A stretch of DNA of 64,000 nt from Succinimonas sp045124755 (GTDB taxonomy: Bacteria > Pseudomonadota > Gammaproteobacteria > Enterobacterales > Succinivibrionaceae). The stretch lies in assembly GCF_045124755.1 (NCBI RefSeq), contig NZ_JBGVMK010000063.1; one strand, 5' to 3'. Under the pieces are notes generated by a model that was given only the letters and a program-made list of their open reading frames with translations, did no database searches and was not told the origin of the DNA. A program made the translations under genes and the position numbers. Shown piece by piece: positions 42,437 through 51,834 of this stretch. Every line of letters begins with the position of its first letter. The stretch's first letter is position 1.

Positions 42437-43531
42437 ATGGAAACCGTGGCTGTTGATATAGATTTAGCCGCATTGAAGCGCAATATGGCATTAATTGCCG
42501 GAAAGACTCCCCAAAGCAGGATTATTGCGGTGGTGAAGGCCAATGCCTACGGACATGGCAGCGTGGCCTGCGCCCGCGCCATGGACGAATATGCCGCCGG
42601 ATATGCCGTAGCCCGGCTGGAGGAAGCTCTGGAGCTCCGGGAGGCGGGAATCAGGAAGCCCATAATCATGCTGGGGGGCTGCGCCTCCGCCGGGGATCTG
42701 GACGAGGTGGCGCGGCAGGATATTTCGGTAACGGTTCATAGCTTTGCCATGCTGGAGGAGCTTAAAGCTTTCTGTAAGTCCCGTCCTGAAATCCGCCTCC
42801 GGGTATGGTGCCAGGTTAATATCGGCATGCAGCGGCTGGGCTTTAATGAGGATGAAGCGGAAAGAGCCATGGCGGAAATCCGCGCCTTCCCCGGCTTTGT
42901 TCATCCGGTGGGGATGATGGCCCATCTTTCCTGCTCTGATGAAGCCGCTCTTAAGGCATATCACGAGAGCCAGCTGGCCGCCTTTAAGCGGATGAGCCGT
43001 TTTGCGGAGGGGCCCCTCTGTCTTGCCAATTCGGCGGGGATTCTCTACTATCCGGAAACCTGTACCGAGTTTGTGCGACCGGGCATTATCCAGTACGGCA
43101 TCTCGCCTACCCTGGGAAAAAGGGGAACCGACTTCGGACTTGAACCGGTTATGACTTTCCGGACGGTGGTTTATGCGGTGAGAGATCTTAAACCCGGAGA
43201 TGCCGTGGGCTACGGAGCCTCCTGGGTGGCCGACCGGCCCACAAGAATAGCCGTGCTGGGAGCCGGCTATGCTGACGGTTATCCAAGATCCATGCCCAAC
43301 GGTTCTCCGGTATATCTGAACGGTGCTGTGGTTCATACAGTCGGGCATGTCTGCATGGACATGATGTTTGCCGAGCTGGGGCCGGATCTTAAGGCGGCTC
43401 CGGGAGATACGGCGGAGCTCTGGGGCCGGCACGTTTCCGCGGAGACTCTGGCGGAGAGAGTGGGCACCATTCCTTACGAGCTTCTCACCAGACCTACCAG
43501 AAGAGCGCGTTATTGCTACCATTCCGAATAG
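42437..43531 (+). CDS. alr: Alanine racemase
   Basis: Alr makes D-alanine for peptidoglycan. The 364 residues have the PLP lysine Lys34 in VVKANAYGHG, the catalytic Tyr in VGYGASW, and the C-terminal VGHVCMDMMFAEL segment. The length is normal. It lies 127 bases after dnaB and ends at a strong terminator. Confidence 0.95.
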   Translation: METVAVDIDLAALKRNMALIAGKTPQSRIIAVVKANAYGHGSVACARAMDEYAAGYAVARLEEALELREAGIRKPIIMLGGCASAGDLDEVARQDISVTVHSFAMLEELKAFCKSRPEIRLRVWCQVNIGMQRLGFNEDEAERAMAEIRAFPGFVHPVGMMAHLSCSDEAALKAYHESQLAAFKRMSRFAEGPLCLANSAGILYYPETCTEFVRPGIIQYGISPTLGKRGTDFGLEPVMTFRTVVYAVRDLKPGDAVGYGASWVADRPTRIAVLGAGYADGYPRSMPNGSPVYLNGAVVHTVGHVCMDMMFAELGPDLKAAPGDTAELWGRHVSAETLAERVGTIPYELLTRPTRRARYCYHSE

Positions 43532-43638
43532 CGGGGGTTAGTCTTTCTTCGTTAAGGGGATGACTCTCCCGCTCTCCCGAAAAGTCCGGCCGCAATTACT
43601 GCCGTATCCCTATTGCCAGGATTCTGACCGGAGGAGCA

Positions 43639-43669
43639 AAAAAGCCTGAAACATAATTTCAGGCTTTTT
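43639..43669. terminator. Bidirectional terminator after alr
   Basis: GCCTGAAA and TTTCAGGC pair around CATAA, flanked by five A and five T, so it can end transcription from alr and from the convergent hypothetical gene. Confidence 0.9.
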
Positions 43670-43711
43670 CAGGTGATATCCAAAATCTCAGCAAGAGACC
43701 ATCAGGAATCT

Positions 43712-44137
43712 TTAGAATTCAAACTTCGGACGCTCGTACTTGCGGGAAAGCTTCACCTCGTCGCCCTTTTCTTCCATGATGTCCTCAAGCTTTTCCGAAG
43801 CATCCTGCAGCTTGTCCTTGAGATCCTCGGCGGCGGATTCGGCGGTAATGCAGCTTTCGCTGTCAGGGCCGGCCTTGCATTCCTCTTCCATGACCTTAAG
43901 AGCTTCGTTGTACTTTTCAGTAAAATAACGGAATTCAAGATCATCGGGAGCAGTCATGCTGAAGCCGTGCTCATCGGCAAAAACATAGAACCACGGATGA
44001 CCCCAGTCCCATCTCGGAAAAATAAACTCGAAGGCATTGTCCGCTGTTTTGTACAGAGACGTGGCATAGTTCAGCTGTCCCATGGATACCAAAAGCGCCA
44101 GTACCAGAACTGTGTAGATAACGACCTTGAAAAACAT
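43712..44137 (-). CDS. Unknown membrane-anchored or exported protein with C-terminal coiled coil
   Basis: The 141 residues start with one hydrophobic segment (about 3-20), either a membrane anchor or an uncleaved signal. Next comes an aromatic-rich stretch (FEFIFPRWDWGHPWFYVFADEHGF, about 36-59), then a charged helical region with two cysteines (ECKAGPDSESC) and a likely coiled coil (about 100-128). I recognise no family. It stands alone between alr and nadC, transcribed with nadC's strand. Confidence 0.65.
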   Translation of the reverse strand: MFFKVVIYTVLVLALLVSMGQLNYATSLYKTADNAFEFIFPRWDWGHPWFYVFADEHGFSMTAPDDLEFRYFTEKYNEALKVMEEECKAGPDSESCITAESAAEDLKDKLQDASEKLEDIMEEKGDEVKLSRKYERPKFEF

Positions 44138-44292
44138 GCTATAAACTCACTTATGTTGCTTGATTCTGTCTGATTCCTGCCGGATGCTGTTATTTCTGCA
44201 AAAATCGCAGGGACAAATCCTCGCCTGAATTATACGAAAAAATCCTTCGCTGTGGCATTTCTTTGTCCCGAAAATTTGCATTTTTATCACAA

Positions 44293-45153
44293 TTACACGG
44301 CCCGCGGCGGAGAGAGTTCAATACGCATGGAAAGATCCATGGCCTGAACATTTTTGGTAAGCGCTCCCACGGAAATGAAATCCACGCCGGTTTCGGCATA
44401 GCGCCTGATGGTTGCCAGGCTGACATTGCCCGATATCTCAAGCTTGGCCTTGTGATCGGTAATCTTCACGGCCTCCTCCATCATGGGGAGATCGAAATTG
44501 TCCAGCATGATGATGTCGCTTTTGGCCTCCAGAGCCTCCCGAAGCTCGTCAAGGTTTTCTACTTCAACCTCCACCATCTTATTGGGAGAGAGCTTCCGGG
44601 CGGTTTCCACCGCTGCCATGATGCCGCCGCAGGCCATAATGTGGTTTTCCTTGATGAGATAGGCATCAAAAAGACCCATGCGGTGATTATGACCGCCGCC
44701 GGCCGTTACGGCGTACTTAAGGGCAGTGCGAAGTCCCGGAATGGTTTTTCTGGTATCCAGAAGGGCGCAGCCGGTGCCGGCGATTTCCTTCACGTATTCG
44801 GACACCACGGTGGCCACGCCGGACAGGGTCTGCACGAAATTAAGAGCGGTTCTTTCGGCGGTCAGCATAATTCTGGCATTGCCGTCCAGGGAAAAGAGCT
44901 CCATGCCCGGAGTAACATGATCGCCGTCCTTGACCTTCCAGGTGACCCTGACCAGGTCTCCCAGCTGATGGAAAACCTCTTCCACCCAGGCCTTGCCGCA
45001 GAATATGCCGGCCTCTCTGGTGATAACCCGGGCATGATTCACGTGATCAGCCGGAATCAGCTGAGCGGTAAGATCCCGGGAGGGATCAGCCTCGCCGCCG
45101 AGATCCTCCCGGAGAGCCAGAGCTACGGAATTTGTTATATCTTCGCTTAACAT
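44293..45153 (-). CDS. nadC: Quinolinate phosphoribosyltransferase (decarboxylating)
   Basis: NadC makes nicotinate mononucleotide from quinolinate and PRPP in NAD synthesis. The 286 residues show the family motifs AERTALNFVQTLSGVAT, LLDTRKTIPGLRTALKYAVTAGGGHNHRMGLFDAYLIKENH, EVEVENLDEL and LEISGNVSLATIRRYAETGVDFISVGALT. Together with pncC it gives two routes to the same nucleotide. Its 5' region faces prfB. Confidence 0.95.
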   Translation of the reverse strand: MLSEDITNSVALALREDLGGEADPSRDLTAQLIPADHVNHARVITREAGIFCGKAWVEEVFHQLGDLVRVTWKVKDGDHVTPGMELFSLDGNARIMLTAERTALNFVQTLSGVATVVSEYVKEIAGTGCALLDTRKTIPGLRTALKYAVTAGGGHNHRMGLFDAYLIKENHIMACGGIMAAVETARKLSPNKMVEVEVENLDELREALEAKSDIIMLDNFDLPMMEEAVKITDHKAKLEISGNVSLATIRRYAETGVDFISVGALTKNVQAMDLSMRIELSPPRAV

Positions 45154-45492
45154 AATAATCCTCGTGTGTTATTCAGAGTCCCTGAGTCCCGGACAGAATC
45201 CGGAGAGATCCGGAGGCGTCTGGATAACGCCCCGGGATGCTGATAAATCAGAATTTGTCAGATTATACATCAAAATCAGTCCGGCAAGCAGGGGGATGAA
45301 ATCCCGGAGAGGGAAGAGACGCGGGGGAAAATAATAGGCGAGATGAGGCTGAAAGAGGCTGATAAAGGGTGAGACCGGGGAATGGAATTACCTCTGAAAT
45401 CACCGGCAATTCATGATATAATCCGCTCCTGTTTTATGTTATCGGAAATACCTGTCTGCTCTTGCAGTCAGCAATCTTCAGGAATAAGCAAA
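45154..45492. other. Divergent intergenic region between nadC and prfB
   Basis: This 339-base gap shows no gene I can support. A perfect TATAAT at about 45417-45422 is a good -10 box for prfB, about 70 bases before its ATG. Purine-rich stretches near 45290-45380 have no recognisable function. Confidence 0.6.
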
Positions 45493-46609
45493 ATGCTGGA
45501 AATATCGGCTCAGGAAAACCGTTTGTCAGCTCTCAGAGCGCGCGCCGACGTGCTCAGGGGGTATCTTTGACCTTGATGTGAAGAAGGAACGTCAGGAGGA
45601 GGTTAATGCTCTTCTGGCGGATCCCTCGGTCTGGAATGACCGGGAGAAGTTTCAGGAGCTCAGCAAGGAGAAAATATCTCTGGATGCCTGTCTGGATATG
45701 TTCGGGGCTATCGATCAGGGCTTGCAGGACACCGCAGATCTCATTCAGATGACCCGGGACGAGGAGAATGACAATCCGGAGGATGCTCAGGCTTCCTATG
45801 ACGAGACCGAAGCCGAGATGAAGAAGCTGGAGGAACGCCTGGCCGAGCTGGAGTTTCAGAGAATGTTTTCCGGTGAAAACGACGCCCGGGACTGCTATAT
45901 GGACATTCAGTCGGGATCCGGCGGCACCGAGGCTCAGGACTGGGCCAGCATGGTCATGAGAATGTATCTTAAGTTTGCGGAAAAGAACGGCTTCAAAAGC
46001 GAAATCATCGAGCTTTCCGAAGGGGATGTGGCCGGCATCAAATCCGCGACGATAAAGTTTTCCGGAGATCATGCCTACGGCTGGTTCCGCACGGAAACCG
46101 GGGTGCACCGCCTGGTCAGAAAATCCCCCTTTGACTCCGGGAACCGGCGGCATACCTCCTTCTGCTCCGCCTTTGTTTATCCGGACGTGGAGGATAACAT
46201 CAATATTGAAATCAATCCCGCAGACCTCCGCATTGACGTATTCCGCTCCTCGGGAGCCGGCGGTCAGCATATCAACAAGACTGATTCCGCGGTGCGCATT
46301 ACCCACATTCCCACCAATACCGTGGTTTCCTGTCAGAACGAACGCTCCCAGTTCCAGAACCGGGATCAGGCCATGAAGCAGCTCCGGGCCAAGCTCTATG
46401 AGCTGGAGCTCCGGAAGAAGCAGGCCGAGAAGCAGGCCCTGGAGGATTCCAAGGCGGATATCGGCTGGGGGAGTCAGATTCGTTCCTATGTGCTGGACGA
46501 CTCCCGCATCAAGGATCTCAGAACCAATTATGAGGTCAGCGATACGCAGTCAGTGCTGAACGGGGATTTGAAGGGTTTTATCGAAGAGAGCCTCAAGGCA
46601 GGTCTTTAA
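45493..46609 (+). CDS. prfB: Peptide chain release factor 2, with programmed +1 frameshift
   Basis: RF2 ends translation at UGA and UAA. The gene is read as 45493-45567 joined to 45569-46609, giving 371 residues. The first 25 codons end ADVLRGYL at CTT followed by in-frame TGA (45568-45570); translation continues in the +1 frame at GAC, giving DLDVKKE. An internal Shine-Dalgarno-like AGGGGG stands three bases before CTT. This is the classic autoregulation: scarce RF2 favours frameshifting at UGA. The main frame holds KSPFDSG with the SPF recognition motif and SGAGGQHINK with the GGQ motif. lysS follows, as in E. coli. Confidence 0.95.
45556..45570 (+). promoter_or_regulatory. prfB programmed frameshift site
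   Basis: AGGGGGTATCTTTGA: a Shine-Dalgarno-like AGGGGG, then TAT, the slippery CTT and the TGA stop, followed by C. The order and spacing are the same as in the E. coli prfB site. Confidence 0.95.
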
Positions 46610-46625
46610 ACAGTGAGAAAATATT

Positions 46626-48167
46626 ATGGAAAATCAGGAACAGGATCTTACAAACGAGCTTAATGTCCGTCATGAGAAGCTGGAGAAGCTGCGTCAGGAG
46701 GGCAATGCCTTCCCCAATGATTTCAGAAGAGATCATATATCCTCCCAGATACACGAGAAATATGACGCCCTGGACAATGAGACTCTTGAGGCCGAGAAGC
46801 ATCAGGTGAAGATTGCCGGCCGTCTGGTGGCCCGGCGCATCATGGGCAAGGCTTCCTTCGGCAGCATTCAGGACATGGGCGGCCGCATTCAGATCTATGC
46901 CGCCCGGGACGCGCTGCCCGAGGGGGTTTATCAGGACGTCTTCAAAAAGCTGGATCTGGGCGACATCGTGGGAGCCGAGGGCTATGTGTTCAAGACCAAA
47001 ACCGGCGAGCTTTCCGTGCATCTCTCCAATATCAGGCTGCTCACCAAGGCTCTCCGTCCTCTGCCTGAGAAGTTCAAAGGACTTCAGGATCAGGAGGCCC
47101 GCTGCCGCCAGAGATATCTGGATCTCATTGCCAATGAGAAGTCCCGGAATACCTTTATCATGAGATCCCGCATCATTCAGGAAATCCGCAGATACATGAC
47201 GGATCACCTCTTTATGGAGGTGGAAACCCCCATGATGCAGACCATTCCCGGAGGAGCCTCGGCCCGGCCGTTTATCACGCATCATAATGCCCTGGACATG
47301 GACATGTACCTCCGCATCGCTCCGGAGCTCTTCCTGAAGCGCCTTGTGGTAGGCGGCTTTGAAAGAGTCTTCGAGATTAACCGGAATTTCCGGAACGAGG
47401 GCATTGACGTGCGCCACAATCCGGAATTTACCATGATGGAATTCTACATGGCCTATCATGACTTCAACGATCTCATTGACCTTACCGAGGATCTTCTGAA
47501 GACTCTGGCCAGCCGGATTCTGGGCGCCACGAAAATCCATTACGCCCGGGAAGGCGAGGAAGGCTTTGACATCGACTTCGGAAAGCCCTTTGACCGTCTG
47601 ACCATGAAGGAGGCCATTCTCCGTTACAACAGCTGGATTAAGCCCGAGGATCTGGAGGATTTTGATAAGGCCAAAGCCATTGCGGAAAAGCTTCATGTGG
47701 AAATTCTCAGCGCCTGGAAGCTGGGACATCTGGTTTCCGCGATTTTTGAGGAGACCGTGGAGGACAAACTCATTAATCCCACCTTCATTACCCAGTATCC
47801 CTTTGAGATTTCTCCTCTGGCGCGCCGCAATGACGAGAATCCCGACTACACGGATCGCTTTGAGTTTTACATTGCCGGACGGGAACTGGGCAATGCCTTC
47901 TCCGAGCTTAACGATGCCGAGGATCAGGCCGCCCGGTTCAGAGCCCAGGTGGAGCAGAAGAATGCCGGGGACGATGAAGCCATGTACTATGACGGCGACT
48001 TTATCACCGCGTTGGAGCACGGCCTCCCGCCCACTGCCGGCGAGGGCATCGGCATTGACCGCCTGGTGATGCTGTTCACCAACAGCCACACTATCCGCGA
48101 TGTCATTCTGTTCCCGACTCTGCGTCCCACTGCCAAGAAGCAGGCAAAGCAGCAACAGCCGGAGTAA
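46626..48167 (+). CDS. lysS: Lysyl-tRNA synthetase (class II)
   Basis: LysS charges tRNA-Lys. The 513 residues have an N-terminal OB-fold anticodon-binding domain (about 55-150) and a class II core with motif 2 FRNEGIDVRHNPEFTMMEFYMAY and motif 3 GEGIGIDRLVMLFT. Length and order after prfB match E. coli. A terminator follows. Confidence 0.97.
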   Translation: MENQEQDLTNELNVRHEKLEKLRQEGNAFPNDFRRDHISSQIHEKYDALDNETLEAEKHQVKIAGRLVARRIMGKASFGSIQDMGGRIQIYAARDALPEGVYQDVFKKLDLGDIVGAEGYVFKTKTGELSVHLSNIRLLTKALRPLPEKFKGLQDQEARCRQRYLDLIANEKSRNTFIMRSRIIQEIRRYMTDHLFMEVETPMMQTIPGGASARPFITHHNALDMDMYLRIAPELFLKRLVVGGFERVFEINRNFRNEGIDVRHNPEFTMMEFYMAYHDFNDLIDLTEDLLKTLASRILGATKIHYAREGEEGFDIDFGKPFDRLTMKEAILRYNSWIKPEDLEDFDKAKAIAEKLHVEILSAWKLGHLVSAIFEETVEDKLINPTFITQYPFEISPLARRNDENPDYTDRFEFYIAGRELGNAFSELNDAEDQAARFRAQVEQKNAGDDEAMYYDGDFITALEHGLPPTAGEGIGIDRLVMLFTNSHTIRDVILFPTLRPTAKKQAKQQQPE

Positions 48168-48215
48168 CTGAAGAGACGGAAGTCTGAAATAGCCGGAATA
48201 CCTGGCTGAAAAAAG

Positions 48216-48240
48216 AAAGGGGGACAGGTTCTCCCTTTTT
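48216..48240 (+). terminator. Intrinsic terminator of lysS
   Basis: AAAGGGGGA and TCTCCCTTT pair (one G-U) around CAGGT, followed by T. A TATAAT at 48243-48248 directly after it is the likely -10 box of dapA. Confidence 0.8.
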
Positions 48241-48288
48241 GCTATAATTAACGCGGATGGAAAGAGCGTGTTTTGCGAGGATTAAAAA

Positions 48289-49164
48289 ATGATTCAAGGT
48301 TCAATTGTAGCTCTGGTTACGCCGTTCAAGGACGGAAAGCTTGATGAAGAGGCGCTGCGCCGCATGGTTGCCTGGCATGTGGAGCAGGGCACTGACGGCA
48401 TAGTGCCGGTGGGCACCACCGGGGAATGTCCGACGCTGTCTCATGATGAACATTTCCGGGTTATCGAGATTACTGCCGAAGTGGCCCGGGGCAAATGCGC
48501 CATTATCGCCGGCGCCGGCTCCAACAATCCGGTGGAGGCCATTGAGTATACCAAAGCTGCGGAACGCTTCGGCGCCGATGCCACCCTGCACATTGCCGGC
48601 TACTATAACCGTCCTAATCAGGACGGCCTTTATGCTCATTTCAAAATGGTGCATGATGCCACCAATATCCCTATTATTCTGTACAACGTGCCGGGCAGAG
48701 CCGTGGTAAACATTCAGCCTGACACCGTGGCCCGTCTGGCTGATCTTCCCCGGATCATCGGCATCAAGGACGCTACCGGCGATTTGGCCCGTCCCTGGGT
48801 TGAAAGACTTAAGGTTAAAAAGAAGGACTTTATCTGGCTCTCCGGCGAGGATGCCACCGCAGTGAGCTATGATGTGGCCGGCGGCACCGGCGTGATTTCG
48901 GTTACCGCCAATGTTGCTCCCCGGCTGGTGCATGAGGTGCAGGAGCTCTGCCTCAAGGGAGACTATGCCGCCGCCAGAGAAAAGCAGGATCGCCTGACCC
49001 GTCTTCACAAGCTGATGTTCAAGGAACCCAGTCCGGCCGGGGCCAAATATGCCTGCTCGCTTCTGGGACTTTGCACCGAGGAGTGCCGTCTCCCGATCAT
49101 GCCGCTTTCTCAGGAAACCAAGAATGAGATCAGAGCGGAGATGGGGGCTTTGAACCTGATCTGA
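48289..49164 (+). CDS. dapA: 4-hydroxy-tetrahydrodipicolinate synthase
   Basis: DapA condenses pyruvate with aspartate semialdehyde, the first step toward diaminopimelate and lysine. The 291 residues show VPVGTTGECPTLSHDEH, the Tyr of LYNVPGR, the Schiff-base Lys in IIGIKDATGD and VISVTANVAP. Length is normal. The gene is probably monocistronic, with its own promoter and terminator. Confidence 0.96.
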   Translation: MIQGSIVALVTPFKDGKLDEEALRRMVAWHVEQGTDGIVPVGTTGECPTLSHDEHFRVIEITAEVARGKCAIIAGAGSNNPVEAIEYTKAAERFGADATLHIAGYYNRPNQDGLYAHFKMVHDATNIPIILYNVPGRAVVNIQPDTVARLADLPRIIGIKDATGDLARPWVERLKVKKKDFIWLSGEDATAVSYDVAGGTGVISVTANVAPRLVHEVQELCLKGDYAAAREKQDRLTRLHKLMFKEPSPAGAKYACSLLGLCTEECRLPIMPLSQETKNEIRAEMGALNLI

Positions 49165-49193
49165 CGGCATTCAGGAGGAACAGGAAATTTATG

Positions 49194-49229
49194 AGGCTTT
49201 ATCCATTTATCTGTGGATAGAGCCTTTTT
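49194..49229 (+). terminator. Intrinsic terminator of dapA
   Basis: AGGCTTTATCCA and TGGATAGAGCCT form a 12-base-pair stem with one G-U, loop TTTATCTG, then five T. Confidence 0.88.
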
Positions 49230-49257
49230 CAGCTTTACCGGTTAATGGGAACAGAAC

Positions 49258-50139
49258 ATGTCTGAAAACAGCAGCGGAGAAGCTCAGGAGAAAGAGCAAA
49301 TGGAAAGAGCCGGAGCTTCCCATAACACTGACAGTTTAGCAGCGGAGACTGCATCATCGGGGCTGCCGCCGGAAGCAGGGAGTGCCGAGGTCATAGTGCG
49401 GGAGCTTGATGAAAACGGCTCCTACATTAAGCACCGGCTGTCCTCTGCGGATGCCGCGCCTGATTATCGCAGCCGGCGCATCAAAAGCTTTGTGGTGCGG
49501 GAGGGCCGCCTTACCGCCGGTCAGGAGCACGCCCTGACCTCTTTCTGGAAGGACTACGGCATTGATTATGAAAACCGTCTTCTGGATCTGCCGGCGGTAT
49601 TCGGGAGAAAGGCGCCCCTGGCTCTGGAGATCGGCTTCGGCATGGGCAAATCTCTGGTGGAAATGGCCGTCCGGGATCCCGGCCGGGACTTTATCGGCAT
49701 CGAGGTGCATACTCCGGGAGTCGGGGCCTGCATTATGGGAGCCCATGAAGCGGGACTGACCAATCTCCGGGTGATTCACTATGACGCCGTGGATGTGCTG
49801 GGCAATATGATTCCCGACGGAGCCATTGACCGGCTGCAGCTTTATTTTCCGGATCCCTGGCACAAGGCCCGGCACAACAAGCGCCGTTTGGTAAAGCCGG
49901 AGTTTCTGGATCTGGTGATTCCCAAGCTGGCCTCCGGGGGCGTTATTCATATGGCCACGGACTGGGAGCCCTATGCGGAGCAGATGCTGGAGGTGCAGCG
50001 GGCTGACGCCAGAATTGTCAATATGGATCCCGCCGGCGGCTATGCGCCGCGGCCGGATTACCGGCCTCTCACCAAATTCGAGGCCCGGGGCCAGCGGCTG
50101 GGGCATGGAGTATGGGATTTGTTATTCAGGAAAATATAA
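49258..50139 (+). CDS. trmB: tRNA (guanine-N7-)-methyltransferase TrmB
   Basis: TrmB makes m7G46 in tRNA with S-adenosylmethionine. The methyl donor loop LEIGFGMGKS lies near residue 122, and FPDPWHKARHNKRRLV and the C-terminal TKFEARGQRLGHGVWDL are family signatures. The 293 residues include a low-complexity N-terminal tail of about 45 residues beyond the usual start. Its stop overlaps the amgK start (TAATG). Confidence 0.94.
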   Translation: MSENSSGEAQEKEQMERAGASHNTDSLAAETASSGLPPEAGSAEVIVRELDENGSYIKHRLSSADAAPDYRSRRIKSFVVREGRLTAGQEHALTSFWKDYGIDYENRLLDLPAVFGRKAPLALEIGFGMGKSLVEMAVRDPGRDFIGIEVHTPGVGACIMGAHEAGLTNLRVIHYDAVDVLGNMIPDGAIDRLQLYFPDPWHKARHNKRRLVKPEFLDLVIPKLASGGVIHMATDWEPYAEQMLEVQRADARIVNMDPAGGYAPRPDYRPLTKFEARGQRLGHGVWDLLFRKI

Positions 50140-51110
50140 TGGAGACAACTGAAAGATTCCGGGCCCTGGAGGCCTGGTACCGCGGTCTTTATCCTAAGGA
50201 TGCGGATCCTCTTGTTATGGTGAGCGGCGATGCCTCCTTCCGGAAATTTTACCGCTGCCGGCAGGGCATTCTCATGGATGCGCCGCCGGAAACCGAAAAG
50301 AACACAGAGTTTATTAAGCTGAGCCGTCTTCTTAATGAGGGCGGCGTAAGGGCTCCGGTGGTTTTTGCGGCAGATTTGCAGCAGGGTTTTCTGCTGGTTT
50401 CGGATTTGGGAAACACCACCCTGGCCCGGGCCCGGAATCCGGACAACGAGGCTCTCCTTTACGAAAAGGCAGCGGATCTTCTGGGAAATATGGCAAGGAT
50501 CTCCTGCGCTGATCTCCCGCCCTACGATCAGGCCTTTCTGGATCGCGAGGCCGGGATCTGCCTTGAGTGGTATTTCGAGAAGGGGGAGGGCCATCCCCTT
50601 AAGGGCGAGGAATTAAAGACCTTTAACCGGATGAAGGATCTCTGGTCGCAGGCCTTTCTGGAGCAGCCGGTTATTGCCGTGCACCGGGACTATCACAGCC
50701 GGAACATTATGCTGCTTCCGGAGGGTTCCCTTGGGGTGGTGGATTTTCAGGACATGGTCAGGGGGCCCCTGACCTATGATCTCATATCTCTTATCGGGGA
50801 CTGCTATTACGAGATGCCGGAGGATCTCCGGGAGCGGATTCTCTCCCGGGCTTACAATATGTATAAAGATTCCGGCCTGATTTCCGGGGTATCCCCGGAG
50901 CTTTTTCGGAAATGGTGCGATTTCACCATGCTGCAGCGTCATGTGAAATGCATCGGGATTTTCCGGAGACTGTTCCTCCGGGACGGCAAGTCCGGCTATC
51001 TCGGGGATATCCCCCGGGTGATGAGATATATCAGAAGCTGTGTTTCCCGGCATGAGGAGCTTACGCCCCTCATGGATTTGCTCCGGGATACCGAATACGG
51101 CAGAAATTAA
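50139..51110 (+). CDS. amgK: Anomeric N-acetylmuramate/N-acetylglucosamine kinase AmgK
   Basis: AmgK phosphorylates MurNAc at C1 in peptidoglycan recycling, bypassing de novo UDP-MurNAc synthesis. The 323 residues belong to the aminoglycoside phosphotransferase fold, with VSGDASFRKFYR, the catalytic VHRDYHSRNIML and VVDFQDMVRGPLTYDLISL. The next gene is the matching uridylyltransferase murU, which makes this assignment firmer than sequence alone would allow. It overlaps trmB by one base. Confidence 0.88.
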   Translation: METTERFRALEAWYRGLYPKDADPLVMVSGDASFRKFYRCRQGILMDAPPETEKNTEFIKLSRLLNEGGVRAPVVFAADLQQGFLLVSDLGNTTLARARNPDNEALLYEKAADLLGNMARISCADLPPYDQAFLDREAGICLEWYFEKGEGHPLKGEELKTFNRMKDLWSQAFLEQPVIAVHRDYHSRNIMLLPEGSLGVVDFQDMVRGPLTYDLISLIGDCYYEMPEDLRERILSRAYNMYKDSGLISGVSPELFRKWCDFTMLQRHVKCIGIFRRLFLRDGKSGYLGDIPRVMRYIRSCVSRHEELTPLMDLLRDTEYGRN

Positions 51111-51123
51111 CAACGGAGAATGT

Positions 51124-51834
51124 ATGCATACAGCCATGATTCTTGCCGCCGGCCGCGGGGAAAGAATGCGCCCTCTGACCGACACCACCCCGAAGCCCCT
51201 TCTTACGGCCGGGGGAAAGCCGCTGATGGTTTATCATATTGAGCGGCTGGTGAGTCTGGGCATTCGGCACATTGTCATCAACCACGCCTGGCTGGGAGAA
51301 AAGATTGAATCCTTTCTGGGGGACGGGAGTCGTTACGGAGCCCGGATTGAGTATTCTCCGGAACAGCCCGGGGGGCTGGAAACCCTGGGCGGCCTCAGAC
51401 ATGCTCTGCCCCTTCTGGGAGAGGATCCCATTCTGGCGGTTAACGGTGATGTTTACACCGAGTATGATTTCGGGAGACTCATGGATCTTCCCATGACGGA
51501 TCGGGCCGGCCATCTCGTGCTGGTATCCAATCCGCCGCACCATCCGAAGGGAGACTTTTCACTGGACGAGTCAGGACGGGTGCAGGATGTGCCGGGCTAT
51601 ACCTTCAGCGGCATTGCGGTGTATCGCACGGATATTTTCCGGGAGGTTCCCGATGTCCGGGCCCCCCTGAGGCCGTTTTTTCAGAAGCTTATCAGGGAGG
51701 GACGCCTGACCGGGGAGATCACCTCTGCCTTCTGGTGCGATGTGGGAACGCCGGAGCGCCTTAAAAACCTGGATGAACGGTTAAGATCCCGGCAGGAGAA
51801 CGCCGGACTTAAGAGCGCAGAGGAGGACAGATAA
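51124..51834 (+). CDS. murU: N-acetylmuramate alpha-1-phosphate uridylyltransferase MurU
   Basis: MurU turns MurNAc-1-phosphate and UTP into UDP-MurNAc. The 236 residues start HTAMILAAGRGERMRPLTDTTPKPLL, the nucleotidyltransferase signature, and have AVNGDVYTEYDF with the metal Asp. GGAG precedes the start at 51124. With AmgK it forms the recycling pair described in Pseudomonas putida. The stop overlaps the djlA start. Confidence 0.88.
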   Translation: MHTAMILAAGRGERMRPLTDTTPKPLLTAGGKPLMVYHIERLVSLGIRHIVINHAWLGEKIESFLGDGSRYGARIEYSPEQPGGLETLGGLRHALPLLGEDPILAVNGDVYTEYDFGRLMDLPMTDRAGHLVLVSNPPHHPKGDFSLDESGRVQDVPGYTFSGIAVYRTDIFREVPDVRAPLRPFFQKLIREGRLTGEITSAFWCDVGTPERLKNLDERLRSRQENAGLKSAEEDR

